Origin: Chitinophagales bacterium
GTDB lineage: Bacteria > Bacteroidota > Bacteroidia > Chitinophagales > Chitinophagaceae
Length of the DNA: 64,000 nt
Reading direction: 5' to 3'
Assembly: GCA_015655125.1 (NCBI GenBank)
Contig: JAATFP010000036.1
Span: 1-64,000, forward strand
Notes under the pieces: generated by a model
What the model was told of the DNA's origin: nothing
The model's database searches: none
Seen by the model: only the letters and a program-made list of their open reading frames with translations
Part shown: one piece after another, positions 1 to 8,440 of the stretch
How the letters are laid out: each line of letters begins with the position of its first letter
Position numbering within the stretch: position 1 is the stretch's first letter
Translations under genes and position numbers: made by a program

Positions 1-434
1 CCGTGACCGCCCATGCTTAAGCCGGTGATGGCGCGGTGCGAAGCGTTTGCGATCGTATGATAATGTGTATCCGTAAATTCCACCACTTCTTTTGAAATAA
101 ATGTTTCATAGCGGTCGCTGCTATCAACCGGGCTGTCGATGTACCAACTGTGATGACCGCCGTCGGGACAAACGATGATGCAATTGTTTGCGTTAGCTAG
201 TTCCGGAAGTGTAGGCATTTTTTTTATCCAGTTGCTGTAGTCGCCGGTGTAACCATGTAATAAATAAACAACGGGATATCGCATAGCAGCATTATATGCG
301 GAAGGTTTTATTATAACACATTTTATGGTGGTATGCATTGCATTGCTGTAGATATTAGCAGTATCAACCCTGTTTGTCTGTGCGCCACAAAACACACTCA
401 AAAAGCAAAAAATGGAAAAAATTAAAATTCGCAT
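1..434 (-). CDS. Secreted esterase family protein (esterase D/tributyrin esterase type), 3' truncated by window edge
   Basis: The first 144 residues are in the window; the rest lies beyond base 1. The start at 434 gives a signal peptide of about 18 residues (MRILIFSIFCFLSVFCGAQ). Visible esterase D family motifs are LLHGYTGDYSNW (oxyanion-side loop), PDGGHHSWYIDSP, and near the cut end the nucleophile elbow GLSMGGHG, where Ser is the expected catalytic residue. Proteins of this family are alpha/beta hydrolases acting on small acyl esters or feruloyl/acetyl groups; the substrate cannot be read here. The Asp and His of the triad would be in the missing part. It lies downstream of the M1 peptidase gene on the same strand but is separated from it by a hairpin at 450-479, so it may be transcribed separately. 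Confidence 0.8.
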   Translation of the reverse strand, partial: MRILIFSIFCFLSVFCGAQTNRVDTANIYSNAMHTTIKCVIIKPSAYNAAMRYPVVYLLHGYTGDYSNWIKKMPTLPELANANNCIIVCPDGGHHSWYIDSPVDSSDRYETFISKEVVEFTDTHYHTIANASHRAITGLSMGGH

Positions 435-449
435 TATTTAAAAATTTAA

Positions 450-479
450 AAAGGCTACCCAAATATATGGATAGCCTTT
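450..479 (-). terminator. Hairpin terminator after the M1 peptidase gene
   Basis: AAAGGCTA (450-457) pairs with TAGCCTTT (472-479), with extra C-G pairs inside. Read on the minus strand the stem is followed by T-rich sequence, as in an intrinsic terminator. Confidence 0.65.
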
Positions 480-525
480 AAAGTATCAGTGTATTAAAGT
501 AATATTTAACTCTATAAAGTTTTCA

Positions 526-2892
526 CTATTGACCATTCGCTATTGACTTTTGCATCGGATTATTTCCCGTACTCGCACCGCGTGCCGCGCCGGCCCTCGA
601 TTTAAACAACTGGAACTTTGAGGGTTCCCCATCCATGTTCCATGTGTTATTCTTTTCGTTGATGTCGGCTGTTTCACGCATCGGGTCCAGGCGGATGGAA
701 GCAACTTCTTTGTTTTTGATAAATACCTTCGTTACTTTATTTTCATTTTTCCGCCAGATCTGCGCCGCAATACGATCCACTTCTTTAGTGCCGTCTTTGT
801 ATGTCCACTCAATGATGATCGGCATTACGAGGCCGCCCTTGTTGCTGAAGGTCAGTTCATATACATTTTTAGTTCCGGCAATATTTATTTTTTCTGCGGT
901 GGTGAAGCTGTCAGTTGCCGCAAGGGTGGTATTTTTAAAAGCTGTAGTATCAATGTTTACCAAACCACGATCATAGCGCCAGTAAAAATCACGTAAGCTG
1001 GTATCTGCATCGGTTGCAAACACGATACGTTTGTCTTCACGGTTGCGCACTTTTGAAATATCTTCAAACGCATTAACGATCGGCTTTGCCACCGGGATCG
1101 TTGAAGTGTTTTCCCTGCTGATGCGTGTGCCACCATCCGGATCGAGGGTTGCCCATTTCACCGTATCCAGTGAGATATCGCAGGCATCGGTGCTAAAGAA
1201 CCAACCACGAAAGAACCAGTCGAGGTTTTCTGCGCTCGCATCGCCCATCGTCCGGAAGAAATCTGCAGGGGTAGGATGTTTAAAGGCCCATCTGCGTGCA
1301 TATTCCTTGAATGAGTAATCGAATAATTCGCGGCCCATGATCGTTTCGCGCATGATATTCAAACCCGTTGCCGGCTTGCTGTATGCGTTGGGGCCAAACT
1401 GGGCGATGTTTTCGCTATTGGTCATGATCGGCTCCAGCTGATCCTTGGGCATCCGCATATAATCCGTGATCTTGTATGCGGGCCCACGACTCACCGGAAA
1501 TTTATTGTCCCACAATTCTTCAGAAAGATATTCCACAAAAGTGTTCAATCCTTCATCCATCCACGTCCACTGGCGTTCATCGCTGTTGATGATCATCGGG
1601 AAAAAATTGTGGCCCACTTCATGGATCACCACGCCCAACATGCCGTTTTTAGTGGCTTCGCTGTAAGTGCCGTCTTTTTCCGTTCTGCCATAATTAAAAC
1701 AGATCATTGGATATTCCATGCCATTGGCCGCTTCGATACTTTGCGCCACAGGATATGGATACGGGATCGTGAATTTTGAATAGGTCCTGATCGTATGCGC
1801 TACCGCCTTCGTACTGAACTTACGATACAGCGCATATGCTTCTTTACCATAGGCACTCATGCACATCACTTTTTTTCCTTCCACATAAGCCGGCATTGCA
1901 TCCCACACAAACTTGCGACTGCTGCCCCAGGCGAAGTCGCGCACCATATCTGCTTTGAAGATCCATGTTTTCTTTTGTGTGGATTTTTGTTTTTCGCGTG
2001 CCTTTGCTTCATCCAGCGTTACTATCTCTGTAATATCAGCAGCTGATTGTGCCTTTTGCCAACGCGCAAACTGCGCCGGCGTAAGTACCTGTTGGTAATT
2101 CTGCGCCTGTCCTGTTGCCATCACTACGTGATCCGCAGGAACGGTCATCGCAACCTTAAAATTCCCGAACGTCAACGCAAACTCGCCGCTTCCGGCAAAC
2201 TGGTGATTCTGCCATCCCTGGAAGTCGCTGTACACGCACAAACGTGGATACCATTGGGTCATCGTGTAAAGATCGTTCCCATCTTCAGGGAAATATTCAA
2301 AGCCGCCACGACCGCCATATTTTGTGCGTTCTACGATGTTATAGTTCCATTCAATTTTAAAAATAAACTGTTGCCCCGGCTTCAATGTCTGGGGAAGCTC
2401 CACACGCATCATCGTTTTGTTGATGGTGTATTTTAAAGCAACGCCCGGGGCGGTGGTTACTTTTGTGATATTATCGCCGTATTCTTTCTGCAGTTTCGGG
2501 TTGTTGATATCGGCTTCGGTCATGTTCTTGTTCATGAATGAGCTGGATTCGTAACCGGAGTTATTTTTTGAGCTGTGCTGGTTCTCATCCAACTGCAACC
2601 AGAGATAGGTGAGATTGTCGGGAGAGTTGTTGTAATACGTAATCGTTTCTTTTCCGGAAAGTTTGCGGTTCGGTTCATCCAGATCTGCTGTTATATCGTA
2701 ATCGCAGCGCTGTTGCCAGTATTTTGGCCCGGGTGCGCCACTGGCGGTTCTGTATTCATTAGGTGTTGGAAGAATAGTGCCTAATTGTTCAAATTTATTT
2801 CCGTGGTTGCTGCCCGGATTGTTTTCAATGTCCTGCGCGGCAACACCAAGGGATGCTAAGCAGCACATCATAAATGCGATCAGTATTCTCAT
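526..2892 (-). CDS. M1 family zinc metallopeptidase, secreted
   Basis: A 788-residue protein with a signal peptide (about residues 1-19, ending in VAAQ). The zinc site is complete: H424-E425-V-G-H428 followed after 18 residues by E447 in WMDEGLN, the HExxH-x18-E signature of the M1 (aminopeptidase N/gluzincin) clan. The large N-terminal region resembles the beta-domain of M1 enzymes; the C-terminal 200 residues look like a beta-rich accessory domain. It should hydrolyse peptides in the periplasm or outside the cell. The C-terminus shows no clear T9SS sorting domain, so a periplasmic site is more likely. It lies downstream of the HupE-like gene on the same strand, with a small hairpin in the gap, and may share its transcript. 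Confidence 0.9.
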   Translation of the reverse strand: MRILIAFMMCCLASLGVAAQDIENNPGSNHGNKFEQLGTILPTPNEYRTASGAPGPKYWQQRCDYDITADLDEPNRKLSGKETITYYNNSPDNLTYLWLQLDENQHSSKNNSGYESSSFMNKNMTEADINNPKLQKEYGDNITKVTTAPGVALKYTINKTMMRVELPQTLKPGQQFIFKIEWNYNIVERTKYGGRGGFEYFPEDGNDLYTMTQWYPRLCVYSDFQGWQNHQFAGSGEFALTFGNFKVAMTVPADHVVMATGQAQNYQQVLTPAQFARWQKAQSAADITEIVTLDEAKAREKQKSTQKKTWIFKADMVRDFAWGSSRKFVWDAMPAYVEGKKVMCMSAYGKEAYALYRKFSTKAVAHTIRTYSKFTIPYPYPVAQSIEAANGMEYPMICFNYGRTEKDGTYSEATKNGMLGVVIHEVGHNFFPMIINSDERQWTWMDEGLNTFVEYLSEELWDNKFPVSRGPAYKITDYMRMPKDQLEPIMTNSENIAQFGPNAYSKPATGLNIMRETIMGRELFDYSFKEYARRWAFKHPTPADFFRTMGDASAENLDWFFRGWFFSTDACDISLDTVKWATLDPDGGTRISRENTSTIPVAKPIVNAFEDISKVRNREDKRIVFATDADTSLRDFYWRYDRGLVNIDTTAFKNTTLAATDSFTTAEKINIAGTKNVYELTFSNKGGLVMPIIIEWTYKDGTKEVDRIAAQIWRKNENKVTKVFIKNKEVASIRLDPMRETADINEKNNTWNMDGEPSKFQLFKSRAGAARGASTGNNPMQKSIANGQ

Positions 2893-2922
2893 TGATTGTG
2901 ATTTATTGTTTAAAGATATTAA

Positions 2923-2943
2923 ATATTCACCTTCGGTGAATAT
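2923..2943. repeat. Short perfect hairpin with TTC loop
   Basis: ATATTCACC-TTC-GGTGAATAT, a 9-bp perfect stem between the HupE-like and M1 genes. No T-run follows, so it is not a standard terminator. Similar TTC-loop hairpins occur near 4250-4266. Confidence 0.6.
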
Positions 2944-3010
2944 GTTCCGCAGATTTCGCAGAATACGCCGGTTTCTTTTGTCATCAGTTTATAACTCACG
3001 AGATGTAAAC

Positions 3011-3589
3011 TCATCCCGGCCACCTGTCAACGCACATCCACATTGCAATACAAAATGCCAGTCCAGACAAAAGCTTCACCCATATTTTTTTCGGTACGCC
3101 AACTTTGTTCACCAATAAAAAACTTACCAGCAAGATTGTTGTTACCACTACTATTTGCCCGGCTTCCAGGCCAATGTTGAAACCCAGCAATGGTACTACG
3201 ATACTTTGTTTTTTCATAAGCGTAAAGCGGATCGTATTGGCGAAGCCCATTCCATGGATCAGTCCAAAAAATAAAGCTAAAAAATATTGAAGTCGAAGCG
3301 CTTTTGTACTGAAGTTTTTTTTCAGCAGATTAAACAATGCGGTTACAACGATTGTCAGCGGGATCAGGAACTCCACCCAGCTGCTGTTGAAACGGATGAC
3401 GTCTTTGGCACTCAGTACAAGCGTAAGCGAATGGCCGATCGTGAACGCAGTAATGAGAATTAACACCTGCCGCCAGTTGTTCAAAAGATAAATGGATACC
3501 AGCGCTGTGATAAACATCAGGTGATCGAGCGCATCAAAGCTGATGATATGTTCCCAGCCTAATTGAAAATAAAATGTAAAATCGTTCAT
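3011..3589 (-). CDS. HupE/UreJ family membrane protein
   Basis: A 192-residue integral membrane protein with about six predicted helices. It shows the family's histidine-rich first segment (GWEHIISFDALDHLMF), the TIGHSLTL segment and the FFGLIHGMGFA segment. HupE/UreJ proteins are regarded as nickel or cobalt permeases or accessory proteins of hydrogenase and urease, but no hydrogenase or urease gene is near. In Bacteroidetes such genes often stand alone and their substrate is untested. The start is divergent from the DUF6702 gene, 83 bp apart. Metal transport is an inference from the family. Confidence 0.8.
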   Translation of the reverse strand: MNDFTFYFQLGWEHIISFDALDHLMFITALVSIYLLNNWRQVLILITAFTIGHSLTLVLSAKDVIRFNSSWVEFLIPLTIVVTALFNLLKKNFSTKALRLQYFLALFFGLIHGMGFANTIRFTLMKKQSIVVPLLGFNIGLEAGQIVVVTTILLVSFLLVNKVGVPKKIWVKLLSGLAFCIAMWMCVDRWPG

Positions 3590-3616
3590 GATGCACTTTG
3601 CCTTCGCTGTTTGCGT

Positions 3617-3624
3617 TATTTTTG
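3617..3624 (+). promoter_or_regulatory. Bacteroidetes -7 element (TATTTTTG) upstream of the DUF6702 gene
   Basis: Exact match to TAnnTTTG, ending 48 nt before the ATG at 3673. No convincing -33 TTTG at the right spacing was found. Confidence 0.45.
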
Positions 3625-3672
3625 GCTTTCAAATATATCCAACAAAAATTTTATAATCAATTTCTTCGGTCA

Positions 3673-4179
3673 ATGGCAAGTATTTTATATAAATGGTTCT
3701 TATTGGCGGCGCTACAATCGCCAATCGCGGGCACAAACCGTCATCCTGTGTACGTGAGCGTTGCGGAAATAGAATACAATGCGAAAGAAAAGAACATCGA
3801 GATCAGCTGTAAAATATTTACGGATGATTTTGAAAAAGCGCTACGCGCCGCATACAAAACGCATGTGGACCTGTTGGACAAACAATACAAAGCCGCGATG
3901 GATAAACTGGTGAGCGATTATGTGCAAAAACATTTCAGTGTTACTGTCAACGGCAAAGCCGCGCCGCTAAAGTATCTCGGCTATGAGCAGATTGAAGAAG
4001 GTATTTACTGCTATTTTGAATCAGGAAATATACCGGCCGTAAAGAGTATTGGCATCACCGACAATTTGTTGTACGAATATCAATCGCAACAAATGGGATT
4101 GATCCATTGCACCGCGAATGGCGACACGAAAAATTATAAATTGAACAACCCGGAGGATAGGGTGACGTTTGATTTCTGA
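3673..4179 (+). CDS. DUF6702 family protein, probably exported
   Basis: A 168-residue protein of unknown function. The ATG at 3673 is preferred over an in-frame start at 3598 because it places a hydrophobic segment (ILYKWFLLAAL) at the N-terminus. The core (HPVYVSVAEIEYN near the mature N-terminus and EISCKIFTDDFEKAL) matches my recollection of the DUF6702 family, which is common in Bacteroidetes. Members are small beta-rich exported proteins with no known activity. It is divergent from the HupE-like gene and followed by a repeat-rich gap. A link with the neighbouring metal permease and peptidase is only suggested by proximity. Confidence 0.7.
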   Translation: MASILYKWFLLAALQSPIAGTNRHPVYVSVAEIEYNAKEKNIEISCKIFTDDFEKALRAAYKTHVDLLDKQYKAAMDKLVSDYVQKHFSVTVNGKAAPLKYLGYEQIEEGIYCYFESGNIPAVKSIGITDNLLYEYQSQQMGLIHCTANGDTKNYKLNNPEDRVTFDF

Positions 4180-4428
4180 TCGCAGATTTTTTCTTTCGCT
4201 GCGCGGGAATGATTAAATGATTTACGCAGATTTTATCCTGCTTCGCGGGATGTTCGCCTTCGGCGAATTTTTATTTGCGCGGGAAACATTTGCCGCAGGT
4301 AAATAAAATCTGTGAAAATCCGTGCAATCCGTGGCAAAAAAAATCCCGCGCAGCGGGATAAAATCTGTGTAATGATTTCAATCAATTTGCCGAAGGCAAG
4401 AAAAAAATCTGCGATAACAAAATCGATA
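4180..4428. repeat. Repeat-rich intergenic gap (GATTACGCAGATT family, TTC-loop hairpins)
   Basis: Between two convergent genes. It holds AATGATTAAATGATTTACG...CAGATTTTA (4209-4235), related to copies at 14840-14863 and 46879-46904, further degenerate AAATCTGTG/AAATCCGTG units (4306-4334, 4361-4369), a TTCGCC-TTC-GGCGAA hairpin and a terminator-like stem. No coding capacity was seen. Confidence 0.6.
4343..4359 (-). terminator. Hairpin terminator for the CNNM/CBS gene
   Basis: ATCCCGC-GCA-GCGGGAT, preceded on the plus strand by eight A residues, so that the minus-strand transcript has stem then U-run. Confidence 0.65.
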
Positions 4429-5733
4429 CTATTCTTCCTGCCGCTCATCTTTCAGCTCCTGCGATATCGTTACGAGGATCTTATCGATCCGCTGCCCATC
4501 CATATCGATGATCTCGAATGCGAAATCTTTCCATTCGAATTTTTCGCCGGTAGCAGGAATGTGTTCCAGCTCGTGCAGCACAAAACCTGCAACCGTATCA
4601 AATTCATGTTCGCCTTCATTCATCCAGTCGGCGCGTTCGAAGTACGAGAGAAAATCGTAAAAATGTATCTGCGCGTCCACTAAAAAACTGCCGTCTTCTC
4701 TTTCTACAATTTCATACTCTTCCTGGCCGGTTTGCGGCACATCGCCCACGATGGCTTCAAGTATGTCGTTCAGTGTGATCATGCCTTCCATCGTTCCATA
4801 TTCATTTACGATAAAGCATGTGTGAATTTTTGTCGATTTTATTTTTTCGAGCAGCTGGTAGGCTTTGTTATTTTCCGGAACGAACAGCGCAGGTTTTAAT
4901 AATTTATCCAAAGTCGTATCGGGCGAGGCTTTCAACAGATCTTTGACGTATACTAAACCCTTGATGTTGTCAATCGATTCTTCGCAAACGGGAAATGTGC
5001 TGAACACGATGTCATCCAGTTTTCGTTTTACATCGTCTACGCTGTCATTGATATTGAGCCATACGATATCGGTGCGGTGTGTCATCAGCGAAGTAATATT
5101 TCTATCCCCCAAATGAAAGACGCGTTCGATGATTTCTTTTTCATCTTCCTCGATAGATCCGTGCTCGCTTCCTTCGGAGATCATCTGTTTGATCTCTTCT
5201 TCCGTTACGGCGCTGTCGGTAGCTTTTTTAATGTTGAATATTTTAAAGATCAGGTTGGTGATGCCCGACAACAGCCATACAAACGGGTACACGATCACTG
5301 ACAGGTAATTCATTGGGATCGCTACCGCACGTGCGATCCTTTCGGAACGAAGCAGCCCGAATTTTTTTGGAACGAGTTCACCAAAGATGATCGATAAAAA
5401 AGTAACAGCGATCACCACTGCTGCTGTTGCGATGCCTTCAGCATATTTGTCGGAAAGCGCAAAATGAGCCTTGAGTACGGGACTCAGCATTTTGCTGAAT
5501 TTGTCTTCCGCATATACACCCGTTAAAATAGCGATCAGTGTAATGCCGATGGTGGCGGTGCTGAGGAATTTTTCAGGATTGGAGGCGAGTTCGATTGCAG
5601 CTTTGGCTTTCACATCGCCTTTTGCTGCCAATGCTTCCAACCTGCCCTTGCGTGCACTTACAAGTGCTATTTCACTCATCACCAAAAGGGCATTTAACAA
5701 AATCAACAACAATAAAATAAATACTTCGGTCAT
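4429..5733 (-). CDS. Hemolysin family protein: CNNM transmembrane, CBS pair, CorC/HlyC domain
   Basis: 434 residues in the usual order: an N-terminal CNNM (DUF21) membrane domain (about 1-175, starting MTEVFILLLLILLNALLVMS, with several helices and SEIALVSARKGRLE), a CBS pair (about 200-335, with VCEESIDNIKGLVYVKDLL and NEYGTMEGMITLNDILE), and a C-terminal CorC_HlyC domain. Proteins of this architecture are inner-membrane magnesium/cobalt transport or efflux proteins; the name hemolysin is historical. It lies 9 bp downstream of the PAP2 gene on the same strand, so the two are probably co-transcribed. Confidence 0.9.
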   Translation of the reverse strand: MTEVFILLLLILLNALLVMSEIALVSARKGRLEALAAKGDVKAKAAIELASNPEKFLSTATIGITLIAILTGVYAEDKFSKMLSPVLKAHFALSDKYAEGIATAAVVIAVTFLSIIFGELVPKKFGLLRSERIARAVAIPMNYLSVIVYPFVWLLSGITNLIFKIFNIKKATDSAVTEEEIKQMISEGSEHGSIEEDEKEIIERVFHLGDRNITSLMTHRTDIVWLNINDSVDDVKRKLDDIVFSTFPVCEESIDNIKGLVYVKDLLKASPDTTLDKLLKPALFVPENNKAYQLLEKIKSTKIHTCFIVNEYGTMEGMITLNDILEAIVGDVPQTGQEEYEIVEREDGSFLVDAQIHFYDFLSYFERADWMNEGEHEFDTVAGFVLHELEHIPATGEKFEWKDFAFEIIDMDGQRIDKILVTISQELKDERQEE

Positions 5734-5742
5734 AATAACAGC

Positions 5743-6306
5743 TTAAGCCAACAGGAATTTTTTATTAAAGATATAAGAAAGAATATAACCGATGATACTG
5801 CCGGTAAAGGCACCGCAAATAACATCTATCGGAAAGTGAACACCTACATACACTTGTGCATATATGATGATAAACGCCCAAAGAAAGAACAATAATGCCC
5901 ATCTGCCAATAATATTCTTTAAAGTAAAGTAAAAAAAAACAGCCATCGCGAAATGGGTAACCGCGTGGGAAGAGGGGAAACTGGAGCTTTGTGGCCGGTA
6001 ACTCAGCAAAAACCGGAGGCCATCTGCCATTTCCGGATCGTTGCACGGGCGAAGACGCGGAAAGGTACCTTTGAGTAACTTACTGCTGATAAGATCGGTG
6101 ACGGCCGGAAGAAGCGCCGCAAACAGCACCCACGGCCATGCTTTCTTTTTAAAATTAACGATAACAAAAAGTAATAGGAAAACATAGAGCGGAACGGAAT
6201 AATTGGCATGTCGCACAACGGGCAGCAGCCAGTCGAAAAAATCGTTGTGCCATCGTTGATTGATCAATCTGAACAATGATTTGTCCAGGTCTATGATATT
6301 GCGCAT
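5743..6306 (-). CDS. PAP2 family phosphatase
   Basis: 187 residues, about five membrane helices and the three PAP2 signatures: KLLKGTFPRLRP (motif 1), PSSHAVTH (motif 2, with catalytic His) and VYVGVHFPIDV (motif 3, nucleophile His and Asp; the usual SR before it is replaced by AQ). Enzymes of this family dephosphorylate membrane lipid phosphates such as undecaprenyl pyrophosphate or phosphatidylglycerophosphate. The substrate cannot be told from sequence. It heads a two-gene unit with the CNNM/CBS gene. A -7 box ends only 4 nt before the start codon, which predicts a leaderless transcript. Confidence 0.88.
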   Translation of the reverse strand: MRNIIDLDKSLFRLINQRWHNDFFDWLLPVVRHANYSVPLYVFLLLFVIVNFKKKAWPWVLFAALLPAVTDLISSKLLKGTFPRLRPCNDPEMADGLRFLLSYRPQSSSFPSSHAVTHFAMAVFFYFTLKNIIGRWALLFFLWAFIIIYAQVYVGVHFPIDVICGAFTGSIIGYILSYIFNKKFLLA

Positions 6307-6310
6307 GGGA

Positions 6311-6318
6311 CAAAAATA
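6311..6318 (-). promoter_or_regulatory. -7 element abutting the PAP2 start codon
   Basis: CAAAAATA on the plus strand is TATTTTTG on the minus strand, an exact TAnnTTTG, with 4 nt between it and the ATG at 6306. Confidence 0.5.
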
Positions 6319-6324
6319 GCAATT

Positions 6325-6375
6325 TCGGGTGAATGGGGGGAATGCCGGATGGGTAAATGGCGAATGGTGAAATCT
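6325..6375. repeat. GGTGAATGGGTAAATG-type short-period repeat
   Basis: Degenerate units of GGTGAATG, GGGTAAATGG and CGAATGGTG between divergent genes; the same words occur at 20262-20318. Confidence 0.55.
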
Positions 6376-6409
6376 TCAAAACCCTTTTTGAAATTCCCTC
6401 TGGTCTGAT

Positions 6410-6438
6410 TATCCTAAACCCTAAACCCTAAACCCTTA
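6410..6438. repeat. Telomere-like CCTAAA short-period repeat
   Basis: About three 7-nt units of CCCTAAA directly upstream of the -7 box of the sulfatase gene. Related tracts occur at 20378-20425, 50764-50820 and 63911-63967. Confidence 0.7.
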
Positions 6439-6444
6439 ACTTTG
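6437..6444 (+). promoter_or_regulatory. -7 element (TAACTTTG) of the LTA-synthase-like gene
   Basis: Exact TAnnTTTG 19 nt before the ATG at 6464. Its first bases are shared with the end of the CCTAAA repeat, so the repeat occupies the place where a -33 element would be. Confidence 0.5.
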
Positions 6445-6463
6445 TACCAAAGAGTAATCAGCA

Positions 6464-8440
6464 ATGCTTATAAAATGGCGGGTGCCAAAAACGATCCAGT
6501 GGATCGTGAAATTGTTTTTCATTTATCTCATCATATTCACTGGTTTCAGGATTGCTACGGTTGTTTGTTTTAGACCGAAGTCGATTCCTGTACTTGAGCT
6601 GCTTCCCGCATTCTGGCTCGGCCTTAAGTATGATTTGCGCTGGATAGCGATTATTTTATTTCCCATTGCACTTTTTTCACTGTTTCCGAAACTGGCACCT
6701 TTCCACAGCCAGCGCTCCAAAAAATTCTGGACGGTATACCTGGGTATTATTACCCTGCTAGTATTATTTTTTTATGGAGCCGATTTTGGGCAGTTTTCGT
6801 ATATCAATGCGCGACTCAATGCCGATGCGCTCATTTTTGCCGAGGATCCGAAGGAAAGTCTAAAAATGGTATGGCAGAGCTACCCGGTGATCTGGATTCT
6901 GATCGGCCTCGCAGGAGCGGTGCTGATGATGATCTGGATGTTTCGCCGCACCCATGTAGACGTTCACGACCGCAACATCAATATCCATAAATTTACTTAC
7001 CGCCGCCGTTGGCACTTTGCGGCATTGCTTATTCTGGGCTGGTTCATGTATGGTTTTTTAACCATCAGGCCGCTCAATTTTTTCCGTGCCTTCAGGCTCA
7101 ATGACGAATTCAAGAGCAATCTTGCACTCAATCCGCTGCAGAATTTTTTCACCACCTTGCGTTTCCGCGACCCGGATTATAATACACATGCACAGGAATA
7201 TTTTCCTGTAATGGATAAATTTTTAAATCTCAGCAACGTGTGGAGCAACAAATACACACGGCACATCATTCCCGGCAGCACATCGCTGGAAAGTCAGCCT
7301 AACGTTGTACTGGTCATCTGCGAAAGCTTCAGCATGTACAAGAGCAGCATGAGCGGCAATAAATTGAACAGTACGCCTTTTTTTAACGAACTTACCAAGG
7401 AAGGAATTTTCTTTGACAGGTGCTTTTCACCGACATTCGGAACGGCGCGCGGCGTATTTGCCACGCTTACCGGAATTCCTGACGTACAGTTGAGCAAATT
7501 CGCTACGCGCAATGAAGAAAGCGTGAATCAGCGTACGATCATCAATGATTTTGAGGGCTATGAAAAATTTTATTTTATCGGCGGCCGGAGCCAGTTCAAT
7601 AATTTCAACGGCCTTGTAAAGAATATCAAAGATGTTCATATTTATGAAGAAGGAAACTTTGATGCAAAGCCGATAAATGTCTGGGGTATCAGCGATAAAA
7701 ACCTTTTTCTCGAAGCCAACAAGGTGATGGCGGCGCAAACGAAACCCTTTTTTACGATTATTCAGACAGCAGATAATCACCGGCCTTTCAACATTCCGGA
7801 AGAAGACAGTGATTTCGTTCAGAAAAACATTCCCGACGAAGAGTTGAAGCAGAATGGTTTTGAGTCGCTGAGAGAATACAATGCGTTTGCGTACACGGAT
7901 TATTGTTACAGGAAATTCATTGAATCGGCAAAGAAGGAACGTTATTTCAACAATACGATCTTTGTGTTTATTGGTGATCATGGAGTAGAAGGAAATGCAG
8001 CTGCAGTTTACCCGAGAGCCTGGACGGAGCAACGTTTGAGCGATGAACATATACCATTGTTGTTTTATTCACCGATGTTGCTGGCACCACAAAGGCGGTC
8101 TGAAGCGGTTTCGCAGATCGATGTGTTGCCTACCATTGCCGGAATGGTGCAGCAGCCCTATACAAATTCTACGCTGGGGCGCGACCTGCTGAATCCGAAT
8201 AAGAAAATAAATGCCGCATTCATCATTTACCATGCGCCGGGGTGGATCGGTATTGTAAATGACGATTATTTCTACCGCAAGAATATCCGGATACAAAAGG
8301 AAGAGTTGGTGTCGTTAAAAAGTGATTCATTGACAATCTCGCTAAAACAACAGGATTCCGTAAAAAAGGAAATGTCTAATCTTACTTCGGCGATGTATGA
8401 AACTGCGAGGTGGATGTTGTTTAATAACAGGAATAAATGA
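6464..8440 (+). CDS. LTA synthase family sulfatase (phosphoglycerol transferase-like), inner membrane
   Basis: 658 residues: an N-terminal block of about five membrane helices (to about residue 200) followed by an extracytoplasmic alkaline-phosphatase-fold domain. Sulfatase/LtaS landmarks are NVVLVICESFS (metal ligand Glu near 286), SPTFGTARGVF (Thr near 327 in the nucleophile position), DNHRPF and IGDHGVEG (near 503). LtaS enzymes transfer glycerol phosphate from phosphatidylglycerol; Gram-negative relatives decorate periplasmic glucans or lipids. A Bacteroidetes has no lipoteichoic acid, so the acceptor is unknown. It stands alone on its strand, upstream of a repeat-rich convergent gap. Confidence 0.85.
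   Translation: MLIKWRVPKTIQWIVKLFFIYLIIFTGFRIATVVCFRPKSIPVLELLPAFWLGLKYDLRWIAIILFPIALFSLFPKLAPFHSQRSKKFWTVYLGIITLLVLFFYGADFGQFSYINARLNADALIFAEDPKESLKMVWQSYPVIWILIGLAGAVLMMIWMFRRTHVDVHDRNINIHKFTYRRRWHFAALLILGWFMYGFLTIRPLNFFRAFRLNDEFKSNLALNPLQNFFTTLRFRDPDYNTHAQEYFPVMDKFLNLSNVWSNKYTRHIIPGSTSLESQPNVVLVICESFSMYKSSMSGNKLNSTPFFNELTKEGIFFDRCFSPTFGTARGVFATLTGIPDVQLSKFATRNEESVNQRTIINDFEGYEKFYFIGGRSQFNNFNGLVKNIKDVHIYEEGNFDAKPINVWGISDKNLFLEANKVMAAQTKPFFTIIQTADNHRPFNIPEEDSDFVQKNIPDEELKQNGFESLREYNAFAYTDYCYRKFIESAKKERYFNNTIFVFIGDHGVEGNAAAVYPRAWTEQRLSDEHIPLLFYSPMLLAPQRRSEAVSQIDVLPTIAGMVQQPYTNSTLGRDLLNPNKKINAAFIIYHAPGWIGIVNDDYFYRKNIRIQKEELVSLKSDSLTISLKQQDSVKKEMSNLTSAMYETARWMLFNNRNK

Noticed and set aside
6410-6438. 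CCCTAAA tract as a true telomere or contamination by plant DNA
   Set aside because: Only about three units, in the middle of bacterial genes with a bacterial -7 box directly after; related tracts lie at other gaps.
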